The notes under the pieces were generated by a model, which had not been told where the DNA came from, made no database searches, and was given only the letters and a program-made list of their open reading frames with translations. From Syntrophaceae bacterium UBA4778 (GTDB taxonomy: Bacteria > Desulfobacterota > Syntrophia > Syntrophales > UBA4778), in contig DHHG01000028.1 in assembly GCA_002403175.1 (NCBI GenBank), positions 1 to 5,125 of the forward strand: 5,125 nt of DNA, in the 5' to 3' direction. Made by a program: the position numbers and the translations under genes. Shown piece after piece: positions 1 through 4,971 of this stretch; the stretch's first letter is position 1; each line of letters begins with the position of its first letter.

Positions 1-336
1 GAGGTCCAGAATTTTCAACTCTTCTGTACCTCCTGTCAGAATCACCTCTTCACCGTGGCACTTCGGGCATTGCGCATCATATGCGCCTTGTATTTCCATA
101 TCCACATTGCAGGTGAAGCAGTGAATCACAGCGGGAAGAACATCGAAAATCAACTCTGCGTCTTGCGATTTGGAACCCTTGGATTGCACCTCGAATGCGA
201 ACTGAAGCGCTTTCGGTTCAATACATGACAAACGTCCATAGCTGAGGTGGATCGAATTGACATGCGAGAACCGATACCTTACTTCGTATTCCTCTACAAT
301 CTCCAGAATCGATTCTGCCAGAGAAAGTTCATGCAT
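1..336 (-). CDS. hypA: HypA, hydrogenase nickel-insertion accessory protein (C-terminus cut by window edge)
   Basis: HypA is a small cytoplasmic metallochaperone that, with HypB, delivers nickel to the large-subunit precursor. The translation begins MHELSLAESI, the family start in which the N-terminal Met/His2/Glu3 form the nickel site. Two CxxC pairs, C73-F-T-C76 and C90-P-K-C93, form the structural zinc site with normal family spacing. The final visible residues (GGTEELKILDL) match the usual end of HypA, so of a family length near 113-118 residues only a few are missing beyond base 1; 112 codons are visible. The ATG directly follows the hyaD stop (TAAATG, no gap), and a GGAG lies within the last hyaD codons, which suggests translational coupling. 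The remaining hyp genes are not in the window and may lie further left. The family call is very secure; whether this HypA serves only this hydrogenase cannot be told. Confidence 0.96.
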   Translation of the reverse strand, partial: MHELSLAESILEIVEEYEVRYRFSHVNSIHLSYGRLSCIEPKALQFAFEVQSKGSKSQDAELIFDVLPAVIHCFTCNVDMEIQGAYDAQCPKCHGEEVILTGGTEELKILDL

Positions 337-822
337 TTATTTTCTCTCCAGCCGGACATTCAGCAGTTCCAGTTCTTTCATTAGCAGGGATTCCATCCGT
401 TCTATTTTTTCACTCAGAAGAGGTGTCAGCTCCAGGCCCATATCCTGATAATTTTGAGGAACCACGCACAGGAAAACGGTTTCCGGTAATTCGTCCATGA
501 GTTCGGCCTTGAATAGAACATCGGGAAAGGATACCTCGTGGGCGGATGTAGGCGGAGGCAACCGGGTTTCCAGCTCTTCCTGTGTAAATCGATATATCGA
601 TCCGGGTTCATCATTCAGCTTGATCGTATCTATCACGATCAGATGTTCGCATCCGCAGATGATATCGAGAAGCGCATTGCTCAGGGTTCCCCCATCGATG
701 AAGCTGACCCCTTCGGGCACCTTATAACGCTCCTCAATCCACCTGATGAAATGTACCCCAAACCCTTCATCCTGAAGAAGGATATTTCCCACCCCAAGGA
801 CGGTCAAATAATTTTTAGCCAT
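337..822 (-). CDS. hyaD: HyaD/HupD-type hydrogenase maturation endopeptidase
   Basis: This 161-residue protein matches the family of nickel-sensing endopeptidases (HyaD/HybD/HupD, about 160 residues) that remove the C-terminal tail of the large-subunit precursor after nickel insertion. It opens with the family signature VLGVGNILLQDEGFGV (residues 8-23). The three residues that contact nickel in E. coli HybD (Glu16, Asp62, His93) have clear counterparts here: E19, D65 in VIDTIKL, and H95 in SAHEVSF. Its presumed substrate is the HyaB encoded two genes upstream. The start gives the usual short lead before the first beta strand, but no good Shine-Dalgarno sequence precedes it (GAAATAAGTATATCTTT before ATG). 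It is separated from hyaC by 117 bases containing a terminator-like hairpin, so it may be made at lower level than the structural genes. It abuts hypA downstream. Function is secure by family; specificity for this HyaB is inferred from context. Confidence 0.95.
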   Translation of the reverse strand: MAKNYLTVLGVGNILLQDEGFGVHFIRWIEERYKVPEGVSFIDGGTLSNALLDIICGCEHLIVIDTIKLNDEPGSIYRFTQEELETRLPPPTSAHEVSFPDVLFKAELMDELPETVFLCVVPQNYQDMGLELTPLLSEKIERMESLLMKELELLNVRLERK

Positions 823-881
823 AAAGATATACTTATTTCAAGATTAAGAGCTTCTCATTGACTTACAACAGTTATGAAAGA

Positions 882-917
882 GAAAAGGGGAGCCCATACG
901 GATATCTCCCCCTTTTC
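882..917 (-). terminator. Intrinsic-terminator-like hairpin between hyaC and hyaD
   Basis: Read on the minus strand, GAAAAGGGG, a bulged G and AG pair with CTCCCCTTTTC across a 13-base loop. The A-tract/G-rich 5' arm and C-rich/T-tract 3' arm give the classic form of a rho-independent terminator, and the T-tract continues as TTTTCTCTTTC. Because the arms mirror each other, it could also act on transcripts from the other strand. It lies about 23 bases after the hyaC stop and about 60 bases before hyaD. Since hyaD and hypA on the same strand are expected to be co-expressed with the hydrogenase, partial rather than complete termination is the likeliest role. No promoter for hyaD was recognised in the remaining gap. 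Confidence 0.6.
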
Positions 918-939
918 CGTATCAACTTTTATGTTTCCT

Positions 940-1605
940 TCAATGCTTCTTTTTAAACAGCCTCCCCCCTACCATGGAAGAGAGCGTCCCCTGTTTCAGC
1001 ACGGCGTCATACCAGAATGCCATATAGATATGCACCACAATGAACAGGATAAACAACCAGGTAAAGATGTGATGAATGTAACGAACACCTGCCAGCCCAC
1101 CCAGGCTGGTTTCAACCGGTTTCAGGATGGCATAAGCCTTCGCGGTAAGACCAGCGTGGTATCCGCCACCCATCAGGATCAGCCCGGTAATCACAATCAC
1201 CAGGACCATAAACATAAGCCCCGAATAGGCGAGAGACTGCATCGGTCCATAAAGCTTATCATGCGGAGGTGATTTTTTCGTAATCAAAAGATAAAATTTT
1301 ATCTGCGCAATCGTATTTCCGATATTCATCCAGGCGAAGAAATCCTTCCAGTCCTTATGAAATTTCGAAAAGAAGGCCAGATAAACTCTCCAGATAAAGA
1401 GAAATACGAGAAACACCCCGAACAGGATATGAATAAAACGGATATCTCCCATCAAGAATTTATCTACCGTTTCACCCGAATAAACTACAAAGGGATCAGC
1501 AATATAGAAGCCGGTCGCAATCAGGATAAAGATGGATAGCGCCATGAACCAGTGATTTAGTCTCATGGCTACCGACCATTCCTGTACGGCTACAATTTTT
1601 TCCAT
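940..1605 (-). CDS. hyaC: HyaC-type b-type cytochrome subunit of [NiFe] hydrogenase
   Basis: This 221-residue integral membrane protein is the quinone-reactive diheme cytochrome b partner of group 1 uptake hydrogenases (HyaC/HupC family, roughly 220-240 residues). Four hydrophobic segments lie near residues 20-36, 57-79, 124-146 and 177-197. Candidate heme-ligand histidines sit where the family has them: H18 in RLNHW, H59 in FIHILFG, H178/H179 in RYIHHIF and H192 in VVHIYM. The C-terminal motif with W198-Y199-D200 after the last helix is also typical. It takes electrons from the distal FeS cluster of HyaA and passes them to membrane quinone. The start has an excellent AAGGAGG five bases upstream, and that Shine-Dalgarno overlaps the hyaB stop codon; the intergenic gap is 10 bases. 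The family is secure; heme ligand assignment is by motif position only. Confidence 0.96.
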   Translation of the reverse strand: MEKIVAVQEWSVAMRLNHWFMALSIFILIATGFYIADPFVVYSGETVDKFLMGDIRFIHILFGVFLVFLFIWRVYLAFFSKFHKDWKDFFAWMNIGNTIAQIKFYLLITKKSPPHDKLYGPMQSLAYSGLMFMVLVIVITGLILMGGGYHAGLTAKAYAILKPVETSLGGLAGVRYIHHIFTWLFILFIVVHIYMAFWYDAVLKQGTLSSMVGGRLFKKKH

Positions 1606-1610
1606 GGTCG

Positions 1611-1617
1611 CCTCCTT
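1611..1617 (-). promoter_or_regulatory. Shine-Dalgarno of hyaC overlapping the hyaB stop codon
   Basis: The minus strand reads AAGGAGG, five bases before the hyaC ATG. The first two A residues are the last two bases of the hyaB TAA stop. A ribosome ending hyaB would therefore be positioned directly over the hyaC initiation site, consistent with coupled translation and matched synthesis. Confidence 0.85.
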
Positions 1618-3292
1618 AAGCCACTTTGAACTTCCTTATCTCATTGGTCGTGGGATCGATAATGTGGACGGCGCATGCCATGCACGGATCGAACGAATGG
1701 ATCGTCCTGATGATTTCAAGGGGCTGATCCACTTTCGCCAGCTTCGTACCGATCAGCGATTCCTCATAAGGTCCGCGTTGACCGGCCTTATCCCTTGGCG
1801 AGCAGTTCCATGTTGAGGGAACCACTGCCTGGTAATTGGAAATGACCTTGTTCTCGATCCTTACCCAATGCCCGAGAGCCCCGCGTGGAGGTTCGGTCAT
1901 TCCACGGCCCTGGGCCGGTTTACCGGGTACATCGCAACGGGTCCAGCTTCTCGTATCGCCATTTTTGATATTCGCCACCAGCTCGTTCACCCAGCCTTCG
2001 GTCCGATCGGCGACAAGTTTCGTCTCCAGTGCGCGCGCGGCCGTTCTGCCGAGCGTGGAGAAAAGCACCGTCGGGGGAAGACCGGTCTTCTTCAGCAGCC
2101 CATCCACCAGGTCCTTCATGGGCTTGTATCCTTGGGCATAACCGACAACGAAACGCGCCAGCGGTCCGACTTCGAATGGCATCTGATCATATCTGGGCGC
2201 CTTGCACCAGGTGTACTTTTCATTCCCTTTAAGGTTTCCGTTTTTGTCATAACCGGTATAGTTGGGTTCCGTAGTTCCTTTGTAAGGATGCTGCGGTTCC
2301 GTTCCCTTGTACCAGGCATGGGTCACTTCTTCCGTAATCTTCGCCTCATCGAGCTTCTGCGGTTTGGCCAGATCACGGCCTACCACAATGCCTCTCGGGA
2401 AGAGGAGATTATGCCAGTCGTCATCCAGAGGGAATCCTCCGTAAGACATGTAATTTTTGACGCCGCCTCCGATTCCCTTCAGGCCTTCATCCTTGTAATA
2501 GGTAGCAGCCAGAAGAACATCGGGCAGATAGGCTGTTTCCACAAAGTTGCTCATTTCCTTGAGACGGAAAAGGAACTGACCCAGCCGCTCGGCATCGAGC
2601 ATATCCGAAACGGATGTGACACCGCCGACTACGAGGGATTGTGGATGCGGATTCTTCCCGCCAAAAATCGCCATCATCTGGGCGCCTACTTTGGAAATTG
2701 CAAGGGCGTCGAGATAGTGTGACAGTATAATCAGATTGGCTTCGGCCGGAAGCTTATAGGAAGGATTTCCCCAGTAAGCATTCGCAAAGGGTCCGAGGCG
2801 TCCCGATTTAACGAATTTGGTGATTCTCTGCTGCACCGCTTTATAATGCGTTTCCGAGCAGTTATAGGGATTCGGTGAATAGGCTTTCGCCATTTCAACC
2901 GCCTTCTTCGGATCGGCTGACAGCGCGCTGACCACGTCAACCCAGTCGAGTCCGTGAAGATGATAAAAATGCATGATGTGGTCGGTTATATAAAGAGACG
3001 CATTGATCAGATTGCGGACGATTCTGGCATTGGGGGGCGGCTTTACACCAAACGCATCCTCCACCGCCAGAATGCTGGCTTCATAATGCACAAAAGTACA
3101 GACGCCGCAGAAGCGCTGGACGATCAATCCGGCATCGCGCGGGTCGCGCCCTTTCAGAATAGTTTCAATTCCGCGCCAGAGAGTAATGCTGCTCCAGGCA
3201 TCCTTGATCGTATTGGTGTCATCGACTTCGACTTCTATTCTTAAATGTCCTTCAATTCTGGTAATCGGATCTACAATTATTCTCTTGGCCAT
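1616..3292 (-). CDS. hyaB: [NiFe]-hydrogenase large subunit, group 1 uptake type
   Basis: This 558-residue protein is the catalytic subunit holding the NiFe(CN)2CO site that splits H2. Near the N-terminus, ITRIEGH (residues 10-16) contains E14, and WRGIE then GRDPRDA lead into the first ligand motif R60-F-C62-G-V-C65. Near the C-terminus are EPPRGALGH (R471 is likely the conserved active-site arginine), STWNCSPRD and the second ligand motif D535-P-C537-M-A-C540-A-V-H543. A 15-residue tail (IIDPTTNEIRKFKVA) follows H543 and is expected to be removed by HyaD after nickel loading. Phe61 replaces the commoner Ile of RICGVC, a mild variation. There is no signal peptide, as expected, since it is exported with the Tat-tagged small subunit. 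AGGAGG lies eight bases before the ATG inside the hyaA 3' end, with only three bases between the genes. Length is normal and no ligand is missing. Confidence 0.99.
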   Translation of the reverse strand: MAKRIIVDPITRIEGHLRIEVEVDDTNTIKDAWSSITLWRGIETILKGRDPRDAGLIVQRFCGVCTFVHYEASILAVEDAFGVKPPPNARIVRNLINASLYITDHIMHFYHLHGLDWVDVVSALSADPKKAVEMAKAYSPNPYNCSETHYKAVQQRITKFVKSGRLGPFANAYWGNPSYKLPAEANLIILSHYLDALAISKVGAQMMAIFGGKNPHPQSLVVGGVTSVSDMLDAERLGQFLFRLKEMSNFVETAYLPDVLLAATYYKDEGLKGIGGGVKNYMSYGGFPLDDDWHNLLFPRGIVVGRDLAKPQKLDEAKITEEVTHAWYKGTEPQHPYKGTTEPNYTGYDKNGNLKGNEKYTWCKAPRYDQMPFEVGPLARFVVGYAQGYKPMKDLVDGLLKKTGLPPTVLFSTLGRTAARALETKLVADRTEGWVNELVANIKNGDTRSWTRCDVPGKPAQGRGMTEPPRGALGHWVRIENKVISNYQAVVPSTWNCSPRDKAGQRGPYEESLIGTKLAKVDQPLEIIRTIHSFDPCMACAVHIIDPTTNEIRKFKVA

Positions 3293-3295
3293 AAA

Positions 3296-4474
3296 CTATT
3301 CCTCCTCATCATTCCGGTGTCTCACACCGCTCATCACCGCATGTGCGGCTACACCGGCCACAGTTACTCCGGTCAAAACGGCGCCGATCTTATCGACGGT
3401 GTGCTCTCCGCCACCGATGGTTTTAGCTTCAATCGGTTTTTCCAGCGGAGCCATCGTATCCCAGAATGCGGGTTCCGTGCATCCGATGCATCCATGCCCG
3501 CCCATAACCGGCCAGGACACGCCATCATTGAATCTTACCTTGCTGCAATTTGCATATGTATAAGGCCCTTTGCAACCGACCTTGTACAGACACCATCCTT
3601 TTTTGGCTCCTTCATCGCCCCACTCCGCGACAAATTCACCGGCATCATAATGCGGGCGTCTTTCGCAGAAATCGTGGATCCGTTTGCCATAAGCCCAAAG
3701 TGGTCTTCCGAGGGCATCCAGCGTGGGAGGTGCACCGAACATAATCTGATGCAGGATCGTCCCGGTAAAATTGATGGCATTGGGGGGGCAACCTGCGATA
3801 TTGATGGTTTTAATTCCAAGGGCTTTACTGATTCCAACTGCATCTGTCGGATTGGGTTTGGCAGCCTGGACATTACCGAAGGCGGAGCAGGAGCCGATGC
3901 AGATTACGGCTGCCGCTTTTGAGGTCACTTCCCTGGCCACCTCGATACCCGTTTTTCCCTTTGGACCCAGTGTCAGGTATTTCCCGTCCAGTCCACGGGG
4001 AAGCGCGCCTTCGATAACGCACACGAACTTGCCACTGAAATCGCGGATGGCCTTTTCCAGACACTGCTCTGCCTGATAGCCGGCGGCTGCCATCAGGGTC
4101 TCATGATATTCCAGAGAAATAGTCTCCAGGAGAATATCATCCACATTCGGGTATGAGGACCTCAAAAAGGCCTCGCTGCAACCGGTACACTCGGCAAAGT
4201 GCAGCCACACGACAGGTATGCGGCTGAAACTTTCGGCTGCCCTGGCGACCATCGGTTTAAATACCGGCGGGAGCATTAATGCCGCGGTCATTACAGATGT
4301 CCATTTCAGGAAATCTCTTCGGCTCACGCCACGGTCTTTCAAAGCGGTTGCAAGATCTTCTCGCGGCTCCGGCATTTCCCTCTCGACTGCATCCAAATTG
4401 GCCTTGCAGCGTTCCATCAATTCCTTATATTGCTTGCTTATTTTCTTTTTGTACTCAAGATCACTTACTCCCAT
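3296..4474 (-). CDS. hyaA: [NiFe]-hydrogenase small subunit, Tat-exported and membrane-anchored
   Basis: This 392-residue protein carries three FeS clusters that move electrons from the active site to HyaC. A Tat motif SRRDFLK (51-57), a hydrophobic stretch to about 77 and a likely ARA|A cleavage (77-79) precede the mature domain. Proximal ligands are C96-T-G-C99, C196 (GSCSAFG) and C229 (GCPPN). Distal ligands are H267, C270, C295 and C301, spaced as in Desulfovibrio gigas. Medial [3Fe-4S] ligands are C310, C329 and C332. A C-terminal helix (about 359-384, containing H378) anchors it in the membrane, followed by an acidic RHRNDEEE end. G98 and N201 occupy positions that are Cys in O2-tolerant enzymes, so a standard proximal cluster is predicted. 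The 50 residues before the twin arginines are unusually long and helix-like. The start is chosen for its AAAGGGGA Shine-Dalgarno; M20 and M34 are weaker alternatives. Confidence 0.98.
   Translation of the reverse strand: MGVSDLEYKKKISKQYKELMERCKANLDAVEREMPEPREDLATALKDRGVSRRDFLKWTSVMTAALMLPPVFKPMVARAAESFSRIPVVWLHFAECTGCSEAFLRSSYPNVDDILLETISLEYHETLMAAAGYQAEQCLEKAIRDFSGKFVCVIEGALPRGLDGKYLTLGPKGKTGIEVAREVTSKAAAVICIGSCSAFGNVQAAKPNPTDAVGISKALGIKTINIAGCPPNAINFTGTILHQIMFGAPPTLDALGRPLWAYGKRIHDFCERRPHYDAGEFVAEWGDEGAKKGWCLYKVGCKGPYTYANCSKVRFNDGVSWPVMGGHGCIGCTEPAFWDTMAPLEKPIEAKTIGGGEHTVDKIGAVLTGVTVAGVAAHAVMSGVRHRNDEEE
3301..3306 (-). promoter_or_regulatory. Shine-Dalgarno of hyaB inside the hyaA acidic tail codons
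   Basis: The minus strand reads GATGAGGAGGAATAG at the end of hyaA, encoding Asp-Glu-Glu-Glu-stop. The AGGAGG within it lies eight bases before the hyaB ATG. The same bases thus encode the acidic C-terminus and initiate the next gene, fitting tight small/large subunit coupling. Confidence 0.85.
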
Positions 4475-4478
4475 ACAT

Positions 4479-4486
4479 TCCCCTTT
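4479..4486 (-). promoter_or_regulatory. Shine-Dalgarno supporting the long hyaA start
   Basis: AAAGGGGA lies on the minus strand with its GGGG five bases before the ATG at 4474. This is better placed than the purine runs before the internal methionines M20 and M34, whose spacing is only about three bases. It is the main reason for keeping the extended N-terminus of hyaA. Confidence 0.65.
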
Positions 4487-4547
4487 CTACAATGGGTTAC
4501 AGGCCGATCCTTAAAAGGACCAAAATTTAAAAAATATTCTTCTCCAA

Positions 4548-4577
4548 ATTAGACCTGCTTGACTGCCGCGATGCCAA
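4548..4577 (-). promoter_or_regulatory. Candidate sigma-70-type promoter of the hya operon (proximal)
   Basis: On the minus strand TTGGCA (five of six matches to the -35 consensus) is followed after 18 bases by TCTAAT (five of six to the -10 consensus). Transcription would start near 4541 and give a leader of about 65 bases before hyaA. The -35 box overlaps a small palindrome (TGCC-AA-GGCA on the plus strand, 4572-4581) that could be an operator. The assignment rests on consensus matching alone. Confidence 0.35.
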
Positions 4578-4798
4578 GGCACACACATCACAGCTAGGCT
4601 ACCCGAGACATATGCTTGCCAAGACATAACATAACCTCTAAGCCGAGTAAACAGAAATTCACACTCTTAAATAGATAAAGATCCGTAAAGTCGGCTCGGT
4701 CGTTAGATGAACGCACCTTCTCACTTTTGCTCCCGCTGCTTTCTTTGCAGGGAGCCAGCCGGGCGGCTTACGCGAACTGCGAGGGGAAAGAGACGGGA

Positions 4799-4840
4799 GG
4801 ACATTCCATGGAGAACCCGCCGGGTTCTTTTAAAATGTCT
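4799..4840. repeat. Two-part inverted repeat able to form a hairpin
   Basis: An inner stem of seven pairs (AGAACCC at 4812-4818 with GGGTTCT at 4822-4828, three-base loop) sits inside an outer stem of seven pairs including one G-U (4799-4805 with 4834-4840). An internal loop of six bases on one side and five on the other separates them. On the plus strand the inner stem runs into TTTT, so it could weakly terminate plus-strand transcripts; on the minus strand no T-tract follows. It may be a terminator remnant for the upstream gene, a structured leader element or part of a small RNA. Confidence 0.5.
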
Positions 4841-4920
4841 CAGACAAACAAAATGGTACTCAATGAACGATTTCCTTCCTGTTTCCGCCTGTGCCTTTTC
4901 TGACACATGACTTTCGATCC

Positions 4921-4948
4921 TATATATGATCAATGGAACAATTGTCAA
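4921..4948 (-). promoter_or_regulatory. Candidate sigma-70-type promoter (distal), just after the upstream gene
   Basis: The minus strand has a perfect TTGACA followed after 16 bases by TATATA, a weak -10 match. It begins 23 bases after the upstream gene's stop. Transcription would start near 4914 and run through the 4799-4840 hairpin toward hyaA, leaving a leader of about 440 bases. The palindrome ACAATTGT overlaps the -35 box. It could serve the operon or a separate small RNA; no terminator was seen between the upstream stop and this site. Confidence 0.35.
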
Positions 4949-4971
4949 CAACATAAATAGGCCCGTCTTTC

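Larger units (their letters stand above)
4475..4971. other. Intergenic region upstream of the hydrogenase operon, no convincing gene
   Basis: These 497 bases separate the upstream gene's stop codon from hyaA. Short open frames exist on both strands (77 codons minus and 67 codons plus around 4707-4954) but they overlap one another, are rich in Arg/Ser/Cys, resemble no family I know and lack convincing Shine-Dalgarno sites. I found no tRNA-like T-loop sequence, CRISPR repeat or insertion-sequence end. What can be seen is two minus-strand sigma-70-like promoter candidates, a two-part hairpin at 4799-4840, an A/T-rich stretch at about 4521-4540 and a pair of TGCCAAG repeats 45 bases apart. It most likely acts as the regulatory region of the operon. 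Confidence 0.6.

Noticed and set aside
538..861. 107-codon plus-strand frame over hyaD
   Set aside because: It is antisense to a protease with all three nickel-contact residues present, and has no SD or recognisable product.
898..1450. 13-base direct repeat ACGGATATCTCCC at 898-910 and 1438-1450
   Set aside because: One copy is in hyaC coding sequence and one in the terminator-like hairpin; a single 13-base match in 5 kb is within reach of chance and nothing flanks it.
1868..2722. 284-codon open frame on the plus strand
   Set aside because: It lies entirely antisense to hyaB, whose motifs are unambiguous; the translation shows no recognisable domain and is a shadow of the coding strand.
3245..3922. 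225-codon open frame on the plus strand
   Set aside because: It is antisense mainly to hyaA; the sequence has no family resemblance and its length reflects codon bias of the real gene.
4472..4496. CCCAT/ATGGG pairing that could hide the hyaA start codon
   Set aside because: Only five pairs across a 15-base or longer loop, with no extension in either direction; too weak to call a regulatory structure.
4508..4519. Inverted repeat TCCTT-AA-AAGGA between the proximal promoter candidate and hyaA
   Set aside because: Two-base spacer is too short for an RNA hairpin without fraying, and as a DNA operator it is short and A/T-rich; chance is plausible.
4707..4954. Overlapping open frames on both strands in the intergenic region (67 and 77 codons)
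   Set aside because: They overlap each other, have odd composition and no good ribosome-binding site, and the minus-strand one starts within the distal promoter candidate.
4475..4971. Possible sigma-54 promoter, as known for some hydrogenase operons
   Set aside because: I looked for GG and GC separated by ten bases with TGGC/TTGC context; several GG-containing stretches exist but none keeps the -12 GC at the right distance.
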